From contig JAFRTL010000019.1 in NCBI GenBank assembly GCA_017427065.1, forward strand, positions 1-52,647: a DNA stretch of 52,647 nt, in the 5' to 3' direction. Source of the stretch: Bacteroidaceae bacterium. GTDB lineage: Bacteria > Bacteroidota > Bacteroidia > Bacteroidales > Bacteroidaceae. The notes under the pieces are model-generated. The model had not been told where the DNA came from. It saw only the letters and a program-made list of their open reading frames with translations, and did not search any database. This document shows positions 41,323 through 49,136 of the stretch, one piece after another. Positions within the stretch are counted from its first letter, which is position 1, and the number at the start of each line of letters is the position of its first letter. The translations under genes were made by a program, and so were the position numbers.

Positions 41323-42777
41323 TTATTTCAATCTTTCCAGCACAACATTCCAACTCTCAGTAAACTGTGGATTGTAAGTACTGAGTGGAATGCTGTCGTG
41401 TATCATCCGACGCATAGACTTCACATCCTTTGCCATTCCTGCAGCAATGGCTTGGACCATAACATTTCCTATGGCAGTAGCCTCCACGGGGCCAGCTATT
41501 ACAGGAATACCGATGGCATTGGCGGTCCACTGATTGAGCATTTCGTTACGACTGCCTCCTCCGATGATGTGAAGACACTCGAAACGGGTATTGGTAAGTG
41601 TACGCAACTTATCAAGCACCTGACGATAACGCAATGCCAAACTCTCATAGATGCAACGCACTACCTGTCCGCGGGTTTCAGGGATCTTCTCTCCATGCTG
41701 ACGACAATACTCCTTAATGGCTTCTTCCATATCGGCAGGATTTGCGAACATCGGATCATCAGGGTTGATAATGCTGCGGAACGGTTCTGCTTCGCGAGCC
41801 TCAGCATTGATGACATCGTATGGAGCATCTCCCCACTTCAAACGACAACGTTCCAAGAGCCACATGCCACAGATGTTCTTAAGCACACGAATAGTACGCT
41901 CCACACCTCCCTCATTGGTAAAGTTGAGAGCTTCAGCATCGGCATTGATGATGGGTTGTGGACTCTCCACACCCATCAGGCTCCAAGTGCCACTGCTCAA
42001 GTAAGCGAAATCCTTCAAGGTCGCAGGAACAGCCGCCACAGCAGAAGCCGTATCATGTCCTGCAACGGCCACTACAGGGATAGGCCCCAAACCTGTCAGT
42101 TCCTGTACTTCCTTTGTGAGTTTTCCGATAGTCTGTCCCGGATAAACAAACTTTCCAAAGTTCCGTTCCTCAAGCCCCACAGCCATCAGCAGTTCTATTT
42201 CGAGCCTACGAGTACGAGCATTAATCAGTTGAGAAGTACTCGCTATCGTATATTCACATACCTTTTCACCAGTAAGCAGATAACTCAGAGCATCGGGTAT
42301 AAAGAGAATCTTATCCACCATCTCCAAAGCACTGTCGTACTTCCTGCGAAGGACATCTATCTGGAAGAGCGTGTTAAAGTTCATCACCTGAATGCCCGTC
42401 AAATTATACACTCGGCTACGAGGAACCTTGGCAAAGAAGGTACGAGGAGCATTCTCAGTCTGTGGATCACGGTATGAATAAGGCAGGCGCAGGAAATGGC
42501 CATCCCGAGCAAGCATAGCGAAATCGCATCCCCAAGTATCGATACCGATAGATACAATCTCAGTATCTTTACGTTGAGCAGCAATTTTCAAGCCTTCCAA
42601 AATGTTTCGATAAAGCTCGTAAATATCCCAGTAATAGTGCCCTCTAGCCTGAATCAGATGATTAGGGAAGCGGTTCAGTACTTCCTGCTCCATCCCTTTT
42701 TCAGTGAAAGTAGCAAGGAGGGTACGACCACTGGTTGCCCCCAAATCGACAGCAAAAAAACTCTTTTTCATATTCAT
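41323..42777 (-). CDS. rhaB: rhamnulokinase
   Basis: A 484-aa FGGY-family kinase phosphorylating L-rhamnulose with ATP. FFAVDLGATSGRTLL is the first ATP/phosphate loop; SIGIDTWGCDFAML is the typical sugar-binding region; AVAGHDTASAVAAVP and YLSSGTWSLMG follow; LHIIGGGSRNEMLNQWTA is the adenosine loop. The start at 42777 (MNMKKS) or 42771 both fit. It leads the rhamnose operon. No AraC-type regulator or TonB/SusC uptake pair is adjacent in the window. Confidence 0.96.
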   Translation of the reverse strand: MNMKKSFFAVDLGATSGRTLLATFTEKGMEQEVLNRFPNHLIQARGHYYWDIYELYRNILEGLKIAAQRKDTEIVSIGIDTWGCDFAMLARDGHFLRLPYSYRDPQTENAPRTFFAKVPRSRVYNLTGIQVMNFNTLFQIDVLRRKYDSALEMVDKILFIPDALSYLLTGEKVCEYTIASTSQLINARTRRLEIELLMAVGLEERNFGKFVYPGQTIGKLTKEVQELTGLGPIPVVAVAGHDTASAVAAVPATLKDFAYLSSGTWSLMGVESPQPIINADAEALNFTNEGGVERTIRVLKNICGMWLLERCRLKWGDAPYDVINAEAREAEPFRSIINPDDPMFANPADMEEAIKEYCRQHGEKIPETRGQVVRCIYESLALRYRQVLDKLRTLTNTRFECLHIIGGGSRNEMLNQWTANAIGIPVIAGPVEATAIGNVMVQAIAAGMAKDVKSMRRMIHDSIPLSTYNPQFTESWNVVLERLK

Positions 42778-42793
42778 CTTACTAATTTGTGCC

Positions 42794-42801
42794 CAAAAAT
42801 A
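42794..42801 (-). promoter_or_regulatory. -7 element of the rhamnose operon promoter
   Basis: On the minus strand TATTTTTG (42801-42794) fits TAnnTTTG, 17 bp before the rhaB ATG at 42777. No TTG at the -33 position was found, which fits an activator-dependent promoter. Confidence 0.45.
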
Positions 42802-42859
42802 ATAAAAATATAAGAAAATAGAAAACTATAGGAAACAGAAAAAATGAAGAAAAGTATTT

Positions 42860-42873
42860 TGCATATTTATGCA
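42860..42873. promoter_or_regulatory. ArgR-box-like palindrome 1 upstream of argR
   Basis: TGCATATTTATGCA, a perfect 6-2-6 palindrome resembling the ARG-box (TGAATwwwwATTCA type). It lies about 55 bp upstream of the argR -33 box and about 80 bp from rhaB. Confidence 0.6.
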
Positions 42874-42927
42874 TTTATACTACACATATCCTCTTTTGTT
42901 GATTTTTCAGCAAAATTTCGGCAAAAA

Positions 42928-42960
42928 TTGCATATTATTTCAAAAATTGTTGTATTTTTG
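42928..42960 (+). promoter_or_regulatory. argR promoter with overlapping ArgR-box-like site 2
   Basis: TTG (42928-42930) and TATTTTTG (42953-42960) are 22 bp apart. TGCATATTATTTCA (42929-42942), an imperfect ARG-box-like site, overlaps the -33 element, as expected for autorepression. Confidence 0.6.
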
Positions 42961-42970
42961 CCTCGTTTTT

Positions 42971-42984
42971 GGAATAAATATGCA
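42971..42984. promoter_or_regulatory. ArgR-box-like site 3, between argR promoter and start
   Basis: GGAATAAATATGCA is the inverted form of TGCATATTTATTCC, differing from site 1 in two bases of one arm. It lies just downstream of the predicted transcription start and 3 nt before the argR ATG. Confidence 0.55.
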
Positions 42985-42987
42985 ATT

Positions 42988-43461
42988 ATGAAGAAAAAAA
43001 CTAGTAGGTTAGATACCATTAAAATGCTAGTCTCCAGTCAGGAGATAGGCTCTCAAGAAGAGTTGCTGAACGCCCTGTGGAAGGAAGGATTCAACCTTAC
43101 GCAAGCCACCCTCTCACGCGACCTGAAGCAACTCAAAGTCGCAAAGGCCACAAATTCGTCGGGTAAATATGTCTATGTACTGCCTAATGATATCATGTAC
43201 CACCGACAGACAAGTGAAAAGAAAGTAGGCAAGATGATGATGCACTCAGGATTCATCTCCCTGACGTTCTCGAAGAACTTAGCGGTAATACGTACACGCC
43301 CCGGTTATGCCAGCAGTATAGCCTATGATATCGACAATGAGAACTACCCAGGTATTTTGGGAACCATTGCCGGTGACGACACTATCTTACTAATAATGGC
43401 CGAAGATGAAACCAGAACCAGTATCCGATCTTTCTTGAAAAGAGTGATTCCGGATGCCTAA
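42988..43461 (+). CDS. argR: arginine repressor
   Basis: A 157-aa regulator. The N-terminal winged helix has FNLTQATLSRDLKQLKVAKA (helix-turn-helix with the conserved Ser-Arg at about 43-44), and the C-terminal hexamerisation/arginine-binding domain has PGYASSIAYDIDNENYPGIL and GTIAGDDTILLIM. The open frame runs upstream to 42844 but those codons cross the promoter and operator-like sites, so the ATG at 42988 is the true start. It heads the arginine gene cluster and is likely autoregulated. GNAT follows 27 bp later. Confidence 0.96.
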   Translation: MKKKTSRLDTIKMLVSSQEIGSQEELLNALWKEGFNLTQATLSRDLKQLKVAKATNSSGKYVYVLPNDIMYHRQTSEKKVGKMMMHSGFISLTFSKNLAVIRTRPGYASSIAYDIDNENYPGILGTIAGDDTILLIMAEDETRTSIRSFLKRVIPDA

Positions 43462-43488
43462 TATATAGACTTTAACTAACAACAACAA

Positions 43489-44046
43489 ATGGAAGAAAGA
43501 AAAATCGACGTCATGGTGGCCGATGCCAGCCATGAGGTGTATGTAGATACCATACTCAAGACTATCAGTGATGCGGCAAAGGTACGTGGAACAGGTATTG
43601 CTGAACGTACCCATGAGTATGTGGCAACAAAGATAAAGGAAGGAAAAGCCGTCATCGCGCTTTGTGGAGATGAATTCGTGGGGTTCTCTTATATCGAAAG
43701 TTGGGGCAACAAGCAGTTTGTGGCTACTTCTGGTCTCATCGTACATCCTAACTACCGTGGTTTAGGGGTTTCCAAACGTATCAAGGCGGCCACATTCCGT
43801 TTGGCCCGATTGCGTTGGCCTTGGGCAAAGATCTTCAGTCTCACCAGTGGCGGTGCTGTGATGAAGATGAATACAGAGTTAGGTTACGTACCTGTGCCTT
43901 TTGTAGAGTTGACAGATGATGATGCTTTCTGGAAAGGGTGTGAGGGTTGCGTAAACCATCATATCCTGATGGAGAAGGAGCGTAAGTTCTGCATCTGCAC
44001 AGCGATGCTCTATGACCCTGCCAAACATCCAGAAGACAGACTTTAA
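43489..44046 (+). CDS. GNAT-family acyltransferase in the arginine cluster
   Basis: A 185-aa acetyl/acyl-CoA transferase. The acyl-CoA-binding motif A is SGLIVHPNYRGLGVSKRI, with Ser replacing the last Gly of the usual R/QxxGxG/A. IFSLTSGGAVMKMNTELGYV is motif B, where the protein resembles the GNAT domain of N-acetylglutamate synthases (LTT...W.E.GF). It lies between argR and argG, so a role in the first step of arginine synthesis is likely. Since some Bacteroidetes make N-succinylated intermediates, it could be an N-succinyl- or N-acetylglutamate synthase; this is an inference from context. Three Cys residues near the C-terminus (GCEGCVNHH, FCICTAM) are unusual. Confidence 0.85.
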   Translation: MEERKIDVMVADASHEVYVDTILKTISDAAKVRGTGIAERTHEYVATKIKEGKAVIALCGDEFVGFSYIESWGNKQFVATSGLIVHPNYRGLGVSKRIKAATFRLARLRWPWAKIFSLTSGGAVMKMNTELGYVPVPFVELTDDDAFWKGCEGCVNHHILMEKERKFCICTAMLYDPAKHPEDRL

Positions 44047-44080
44047 ACATTGAACATTAAACATTAAACATTGAACATTA
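44046..44080 (+). repeat. heptamer array upstream of argG, AACATTR x5
   Basis: Units AACATTG, AACATTA, AACATTA, AACATTG, AACATTA have an exact 7-bp period, beginning at the last base of the GNAT stop codon (44044-44046). The unit is a rotation of the reverse complement of the TTAATGT array before proC (47599-47633). Confidence 0.88.
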
Positions 44081-44095
44081 ACTTTCGGGGCAGCG

Positions 44096-44115
44096 AGTGC
44101 AGAGCCAAGCTTGCT
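44096..44115. repeat. short element shared with the argD-proC gap
   Basis: AGTGCA, GAGC and CAAGCTTGCT occur in this order here and, with longer gaps, at 47570-47598. Both copies are next to a heptamer array in the arginine/proline operon. The piece looks like part of a REP-like intergenic element. The remaining DNA to the argG start (44116-44172) shows nothing else recognisable. Confidence 0.45.
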
Positions 44116-44172
44116 AGAGCTATGCCAAGTTGTGACGAAATTGATGCGAAGCATAATATTAAATCAAAAGAT

Positions 44173-45372
44173 ATGGGAAAGAAGAAAGTAGTCGTAGCTT
44201 TCAGTGGTGGATTGGATACCTCGTTTACAGTGATGTACCTTGCCAAAGAAAAAGGTTACGAAGTATATGCTGCCAGTGCCAATACTGGTGGTTTCAGTGA
44301 AGAACAACTGAAGAAGAATGAAGAGAATGCCTATAAATTGGGCGCTGTAAAATATGTCACCCTCGACGTGACGCGTGAGTATTATGAGAAGAGTCTGAAG
44401 TACATGATCTATGGCAATGTCCTGCGTAATGGCACCTACCCTATTTCCGTAAGTTCCGAACGCATTTTCCAGGCTCTGGCCATCGCACGCTATGCCAATG
44501 AGATTGGAGCCGATGCCATTGCACATGGTTCCACGGGAGCAGGCAACGACCAAGTGCGCTTCGACATGACGTTCTTGGTATTGGCTCCTGGAAAGGAAAT
44601 AATCACCTTGACACGCGACATGGCCTTAAGTCGTCAGGAAGAGATTGACTACTTGAATAAGAATGGCTTCCCAGCCGATTTTGCCAAGTTGAAGTATTCT
44701 TACAATGTAGGACTCTGGGGTACTTCCATCTGTGGTGGTGAGATTCTGGATTCTGCACAGGGACTACCTGAAAGTGCTTACCTGAAGCATGCCACCAAGA
44801 CAGGGTCAGAGCAACTGCGTCTGACATTCAAGGAGGGTGAATTGAAGGCCGTGAACGATGTGGAGTACGACGATCCGATCAAGGCCATCCAGAAAGTGGA
44901 AGAGATAGGTGCTGCCTATGCCATCGGACGCGACATGCACGTGGGTGATACCATCATCGGCATCAAGGGACGTGTTGGCTTCGAGGCTGCGGCTCCTATG
45001 CTTATCATCGGTGCCCACCGCTTCTTAGAGAAATATACCCTGAGTAAGTGGCAACAGTATTGGAAAGACCAGGTGGCCAATTGGTATGGCATGTTCCTGC
45101 ATGAGAGTGAGTATCTGGAGCCAGTGATGCGCGACATCGAGGCCATGCTTACCAGTTCTCAGCGCAATGTGAATGGAACAGCTATTCTGGAACTTCGTCC
45201 GCTTTCATTCTCTACCGTAGGTGTGGAAAGTGAAGACGACCTCGTGAAGAATAAGTTCGGTGAATATGGAGAGATGCAGAAGGGTTGGACAGCTGAAGAT
45301 GCCAAGGGCTTCATTAAGGTGACTTCCACTGCCCTGCGTGCCTACTACGCTAACCACAAGGAGGAACTATGA
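44173..45372 (+). CDS. argG: argininosuccinate synthase
   Basis: A 399-aa enzyme joining citrulline and aspartate with ATP. KKVVVAFSGGLDTSFTVMYL holds the PP-loop SGGLDTS, and YAASANTGGFSE, AHGSTGAGNDQVRFD and SYNVGLWGTSICG are further conserved blocks. I start at the ATG at 44173, since the open frame upstream (to 44071) translates a repeat array and intergenic element and is not conserved in character. The stop overlaps the argC ATG (ATGA at 45369-45372). Confidence 0.95.
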   Translation: MGKKKVVVAFSGGLDTSFTVMYLAKEKGYEVYAASANTGGFSEEQLKKNEENAYKLGAVKYVTLDVTREYYEKSLKYMIYGNVLRNGTYPISVSSERIFQALAIARYANEIGADAIAHGSTGAGNDQVRFDMTFLVLAPGKEIITLTRDMALSRQEEIDYLNKNGFPADFAKLKYSYNVGLWGTSICGGEILDSAQGLPESAYLKHATKTGSEQLRLTFKEGELKAVNDVEYDDPIKAIQKVEEIGAAYAIGRDMHVGDTIIGIKGRVGFEAAAPMLIIGAHRFLEKYTLSKWQQYWKDQVANWYGMFLHESEYLEPVMRDIEAMLTSSQRNVNGTAILELRPLSFSTVGVESEDDLVKNKFGEYGEMQKGWTAEDAKGFIKVTSTALRAYYANHKEEL

Positions 45373-46337
45373 TAAGAGTTGGAATCATAGGAGGAGCAGG
45401 CTATACAGCTGGCGAACTGATCAGATTGTTGATCAACCATCCCGATGTGGAGATTGTGTTCATAAACAGTACCAGTAATGCTGGGAACCTCATTGCTGAT
45501 GTGCATGAAGGACTCTATGGAGAGACCGACCTTCATTTTACGGACCAATTACCCTTGGATCAAATCGACGTGCTTTTCTTCTGCACCGCACATGGGGATA
45601 CCAAGAAATTCATCGAAAGTCATGAGATTCCTCAAGCACTGAAAATCATCGACCTCTCCCAAGACTATCGTCTGAAAGCAGAGGGGAACGACTTTGTTTA
45701 CGGACTTCCAGAACTGAACAGACGCGCCACTTGCAGTGCCATGCATGTGGCCAATCCCGGATGCTTCGCCACCTGCATACAGTTGGGCTTACTTCCATTG
45801 GCTAAACAGCAGTTGCTCCAAGGTACCATATCCGTGAATGCCATCACAGGCAGTACAGGTGCAGGTGTGAAACCTAGTGCCACTAGCCATTTCAGTTGGC
45901 GCGACAATAACCTGAGTGTGTATAAGGTGTTCCAGCATCAGCATCTGCATGAGATACGCCAATCGCTGTGTCAGCTCCAACCCGATTTCAGTGCCGACAT
46001 TGATTTCATACCTTATCGTGGAAGTTTCCCTCGTGGCATCTTCACTACGTTGGTAGTAAGAAATAAGTTGGCCATCGATGAATTGATACATCTGTATACA
46101 GATTATTACAAGAACGATTCGTTCACGCATATCATCGAGCGCAACATCGACCTCAAGCAGGTGGTGAACACCAACAAGTGTCTGTTGCATTTGGAGAAGT
46201 ATGACGACAAACTGGTGATTGTCTCTTGCATAGATAATCTGCTTAAAGGGGCCAGTGGTACTGCCGTACACAACATGAATCTCATGTTCGGACTTGAAGA
46301 AACCGTGGGCCTGAAGTTGAAGCCAAGTGCATTCTAA
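45369..46337 (+). CDS. argC: N-acetyl(succinyl)-gamma-glutamyl-phosphate reductase
   Basis: A 322-aa NADPH-dependent reductase of arginine synthesis. VGIIGGAGYTAGELIRLL is the Rossmann loop, VANPGCFATCIQLGLLPL carries the catalytic Cys, and GSTGAGVKPSATSHFSW and HQHLHEI (with the conserved His) follow. In Bacteroidetes the acyl group may be succinyl rather than acetyl; the sequence alone cannot decide. It is coupled to argG, and its stop is included in the heptamer array before argD. Confidence 0.95.
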   Translation: MIRVGIIGGAGYTAGELIRLLINHPDVEIVFINSTSNAGNLIADVHEGLYGETDLHFTDQLPLDQIDVLFFCTAHGDTKKFIESHEIPQALKIIDLSQDYRLKAEGNDFVYGLPELNRRATCSAMHVANPGCFATCIQLGLLPLAKQQLLQGTISVNAITGSTGAGVKPSATSHFSWRDNNLSVYKVFQHQHLHEIRQSLCQLQPDFSADIDFIPYRGSFPRGIFTTLVVRNKLAIDELIHLYTDYYKNDSFTHIIERNIDLKQVVNTNKCLLHLEKYDDKLVIVSCIDNLLKGASGTAVHNMNLMFGLEETVGLKLKPSAF

Positions 46338-46361
46338 ATTGAAAATTGAGGATTGAGAATT
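46336..46361 (+). repeat. heptamer array upstream of argD, AAATTGA type
   Basis: Units AAATTGA, AAATTGA, GGATTGA, then GAATT lead directly into the argD ATG at 46362. The array starts within the argC stop codon (46335-46337) and is the reverse complement of the thrA-upstream unit TCAATTT. Confidence 0.8.
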
Positions 46362-47486
46362 ATGAAACTATTCGACGTTTATCCATTATTTGATATCAAC
46401 ATTGTCAAGGGCAAAGGGTGCCACGTATGGGACGATGAAGGTACGGAGTACTTAGACCTTTATGGCGGTCATGCCGTGATTTCCATCGGGCACTGCCATC
46501 CACACTATGTGGAGATGATGACCAAGCAACTGAACACGTTGGGATTCTATTCCAACTCCGTGATCAACAAATTGCAACAGCAAGTTGCCACGCGTTTGGG
46601 GAAGATTTCCGGGTACGAGGACTATACCCTCTTCCTCATCAACAGTGGTGCTGAAGCCAATGAGAATGCCTTGAAACTGGCCTCGTTCCACAATGGGCGT
46701 ACTCGTGTGCTTTCTGCACAGAAAGCGTTCCATGGTCGTACGTCCTTAGCGGTAGAAGTGACCAACAATCCGAAGATCATCGCTCCGATCAACGATGGCG
46801 GACATGTGACCTACTTGCCTTTGAACGACCTTCCTGCTTGGGAAGAGGAACTGGCTAAAGGCGATGTGTGTGCGGTAATCCTGGAGTGCATTCAGGGTGT
46901 TGGAGGCATCAAGATGGTAACCAAAGAATTTGCACAGGGCTTGTCCCGTGCTTGTAAGAAATACGGTACCGTCCTTATCTGTGATGAGATTCAATGCGGT
47001 TACGGCCGAAGTGGAAAGTTCTTTGCTCATCAATGGCTCGATATCGAGCCCGACCTTATCACCGTAGCCAAAGGTATCGGCAACGGATTCCCCATGGCAG
47101 GATTGCTTATCAGTCCGATGTTTACCCCTGTCTATGGCCAGTTAGGTACCACCTTCGGAGGCAATCACCTGGCATGTACAGCAGCATTGGCAGTGATGGA
47201 TGTGATGGAGCAGGAAAATTTGGTGGAGAATGCCCACAAGGTAGGTACATTCTTACTGGAAGAACTGAAAAAACTGAAAGGCATCAAGGAAGTGCGTGGA
47301 CGTGGCTTGATGATCGGCATGGAGTTCGAGGAACCCATCAAGGAACTGCGACTGAAGTTGCTTAAGGAACACCATGTATTCACGGGCGTCAGTGGCACCA
47401 ACGTCATTCGTCTGCTTCCTCCACTTTGCTTGAGTATGGAAGAGGCCAAGGAATTTCTGGTACGTTTCCAACGTGTCATCAGCTAA
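46362..47486 (+). CDS. argD: acyl-ornithine aminotransferase
   Basis: A 374-aa class III PLP aminotransferase converting N-acyl-glutamate semialdehyde to N-acyl-ornithine. FLINSGAEANENALKLA binds the PLP phosphate, LICDEIQCGYGRSGKFFAHQ carries the PLP-ring Asp, and LITVAKGIGNGFPMAGLL holds the Schiff-base Lys; GTTFGGNHLACTAALAV follows. The ATG at 46362 begins the conserved MKLFDVYPLFDINI. The length is normal. The gap to proC is 153 bp and contains hairpins and a heptamer array. Confidence 0.95.
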   Translation: MKLFDVYPLFDINIVKGKGCHVWDDEGTEYLDLYGGHAVISIGHCHPHYVEMMTKQLNTLGFYSNSVINKLQQQVATRLGKISGYEDYTLFLINSGAEANENALKLASFHNGRTRVLSAQKAFHGRTSLAVEVTNNPKIIAPINDGGHVTYLPLNDLPAWEEELAKGDVCAVILECIQGVGGIKMVTKEFAQGLSRACKKYGTVLICDEIQCGYGRSGKFFAHQWLDIEPDLITVAKGIGNGFPMAGLLISPMFTPVYGQLGTTFGGNHLACTAALAVMDVMEQENLVENAHKVGTFLLEELKKLKGIKEVRGRGLMIGMEFEEPIKELRLKLLKEHHVFTGVSGTNVIRLLPPLCLSMEEAKEFLVRFQRVIS

Positions 47487-47540
47487 TCTCTATGTGTATA
47501 TTTTTGAAATAAATTGAAATGAAATGCAAGCCGAAAGCAG

Positions 47541-47598
47541 CTTTATTCACAGGAGCAGCCTGTAAATAAAGTGCAAACAGAGAGCAATCAAGCTTGCT
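47541..47598. other. double-hairpin intergenic element between argD and proC
   Basis: CTTTATT (47541-47547) and ACAGG (47549-47553) pair with CCTGT (47559-47563) and AATAAAG (47565-47571) around loop AGCAG, giving 12 bp with one mismatch. AGCAA then pairs with TTGCT in AGCAATCAAGCTTGCT (47583-47598). There is no T-tract, so it is not a standard terminator; RNA processing or a REP-like repeat is possible. Confidence 0.55.
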
Positions 47599-47633
47599 TT
47601 AATGTTTCATGTTTAATTTTTAATGTTTAATGT
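47599..47633 (+). repeat. heptamer array upstream of proC, TTAATGT x5
   Basis: Units TTAATGT, TTCATGT, TTAATTT, TTAATGT, TTAATGT with an exact 7-bp period, ending 6 nt before the proC ATG at 47640. It is an inverted copy of the argG-upstream array type. Confidence 0.88.
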
Positions 47634-47639
47634 AGTAAA

Positions 47640-48413
47640 ATGAAAATAGCAATTATCGGTGTAGGAAATATGGGTGGGGCAGTCTGCGAAGGACTGTTCA
47701 ACAAGGGCATGAACGCCACCTACCAAATCACGGTATCCGACAAATCCGTGGAGAAACTCGAACAACTGAAATGCCAGTACCCCACACTGGAAATCACCAC
47801 CGACAACCGTCAGGCTGCTGCTGATGCAGGGATGGTGATCGTGGCCGTGAAACCATGGTTGGTAAAGCCCGTGGTAGAAGAACTGCAAATGAACGAAAAC
47901 CAGATTTATGTGTCCATCGCTGCAGGCGTGGACTTTGCACAACTTGAGAGTTACACGGGTCTGAAAGCACAACCCATGTACCGTGTGATTCCCAATACTG
48001 CTATCAGCGATCAGCAGAGCATGACACTGATCTGCAAATGCCATACCACAGCGGAACAAGACGCGCTGATCAACGAACTGTTCGGTTGTATGGGACGTAT
48101 CCTGTTTATTCCAGAAAGTAAGATGGCTGCAGGTACCGCCATTTCCTCTTGTGGCATCGCCTATGCGCTGAAGTACATTCAGGCCAGCATACAGGCAGGT
48201 ATCGAACTGGGACTTACGGCTAAGGAATCCCGTGACCTTACCGTCCAGACACTTATCGGTGCCACCACCTTACTGAATGCCCATGGGGAGCACCCCTGCG
48301 TGGAGATTGAGAAAGTCTGCACCCCTGGAGGCATCACCATCAAGGGCATCAACAGTTTGGAACACGATGGCTTCACCTCTGCTGTTATCAAGGCGATGAA
48401 AGCCAGTATGTAA
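47640..48413 (+). CDS. proC: pyrroline-5-carboxylate reductase
   Basis: A 257-aa NAD(P)H-dependent enzyme making proline. IAIIGVGNMGGAVCEGL is the Rossmann loop; VIVAVKPWLV and YRVIPNTA follow; the C-terminal signature TPGGITIKGINSLEHDGF is complete. It ends the arginine cluster, tying proline synthesis to it; ornithine- or glutamate-derived pyrroline carboxylate is its substrate. A 13-bp perfect terminator stem begins within its stop codon. Confidence 0.96.
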   Translation: MKIAIIGVGNMGGAVCEGLFNKGMNATYQITVSDKSVEKLEQLKCQYPTLEITTDNRQAAADAGMVIVAVKPWLVKPVVEELQMNENQIYVSIAAGVDFAQLESYTGLKAQPMYRVIPNTAISDQQSMTLICKCHTTAEQDALINELFGCMGRILFIPESKMAAGTAISSCGIAYALKYIQASIQAGIELGLTAKESRDLTVQTLIGATTLLNAHGEHPCVEIEKVCTPGGITIKGINSLEHDGFTSAVIKAMKASM

Positions 48414-48449
48414 AAAGAAAGGCGAGCCATAAGGCCCGCCTTTCTTTTT
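48412..48449. terminator. bidirectional intrinsic terminator between proC and the thioredoxin-like gene
   Basis: AAAAAGAAAGGCG (48412-48424) pairs perfectly with CGCCTTTCTTTTT (48437-48449), with an inner GCC/GGC pairing. T-tracts on both strands let it serve the convergent genes proC (+) and the gene ending at 48465 (-). Confidence 0.95.
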
Positions 48450-48464
48450 CTATGTAACGTCTGA

Positions 48465-49007
48465 TTACTTTCCAAACACGCTGTCCATATAAGTGTAGAA
48501 TTCAGGATCTTCTCCCATCACGATTTTCACGATCTTACCATTTTCATCCAGCAAGATCTTCCAAGGATAGCCCTGTACCTCATAGGCCTTGGCCACATCA
48601 CCATCGCCAGCAGGATTATACACATGCAGCCAAGGAATCTGATGCTTCTCCACACCTGCGCGCCATTTGTCCTCACTCTCACGACAGTCGATGCTCAGGA
48701 ACTCCACCTTGTCCTTGTACTTCTCATAGGTGTTCTTCATCTCAGGGAGTCCGCGGATGCACCAGATACACCAACTGCCCCAAAAGTCCAGCAATGTATA
48801 TTTGCCCTTGCCGTAAAGTGAAGACAACTTGAAGTCGTTGCCCTGCAGATCCTTCAATGTAAAATCGGGAGCCTGAACGCCCTCCTTTATCTCTTCTTGC
48901 ATCACATCGATGCCCTTCACTTGGTTTTCACCACCTTCGTTCACTGTAGCCTTGGCGCCGAAAGATATCAGCGCTGCACCAGCCAATACGAGTAAAAATT
49001 TCTTCAT
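48465..49007 (-). CDS. periplasmic TlpA/ResA-like thioredoxin-fold protein
   Basis: A 180-aa secreted protein with signal peptide (MKKFLLVLAGAALISFGAKA) and an AhpC/TSA-thioredoxin fold: APDFTLKDLQGNDFKLSSLY, then LLDFWGSWCIWCIRGLPEMK with the redox pair Cys80-Cys83 (CIWC), and IPWLHVYNPAGDG, YPWKILLDENGKIV. It probably reduces periplasmic disulfides or acts in peroxide handling. It is transcribed alone, with a -7-like TACCTTCG at 49046-49039 on the minus strand. Confidence 0.92.
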   Translation of the reverse strand: MKKFLLVLAGAALISFGAKATVNEGGENQVKGIDVMQEEIKEGVQAPDFTLKDLQGNDFKLSSLYGKGKYTLLDFWGSWCIWCIRGLPEMKNTYEKYKDKVEFLSIDCRESEDKWRAGVEKHQIPWLHVYNPAGDGDVAKAYEVQGYPWKILLDENGKIVKIVMGEDPEFYTYMDSVFGK

Positions 49008-49115
49008 ATCTGTATCCGTTAATTTGTTATATGCGCTGCGAAGGTAGGAAGAATTATCGAGAACAGAAAATCGAACCTCGAGAATTAAGAAGATTTATGA
49101 ATCACAGCGAATCCG

Positions 49116-49136
49116 TAATTGTCAATTGTTTAGTGT
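49116..49136 (-). repeat. short heptamer array abutting the MFS stop codon
   Basis: TAATTGT, CAATTGT, TTAGTGT repeat at period 7. The last unit contains the stop codon of the MFS gene (49130-49132 on the minus strand), and the array runs downstream of it. It is degenerate but has the same placement as the other arrays. Confidence 0.5.

Noticed and set aside
41398-42477. 359-codon open frame on the plus strand
   Set aside because: Antisense to rhaB, which has full FGGY-kinase motifs; no promoter or domain supports the opposite frame.
44071-44172. N-terminal extension of argG
   Set aside because: The extra 34 codons translate a heptamer repeat and an intergenic element; the conserved protein starts at the ATG at 44173.
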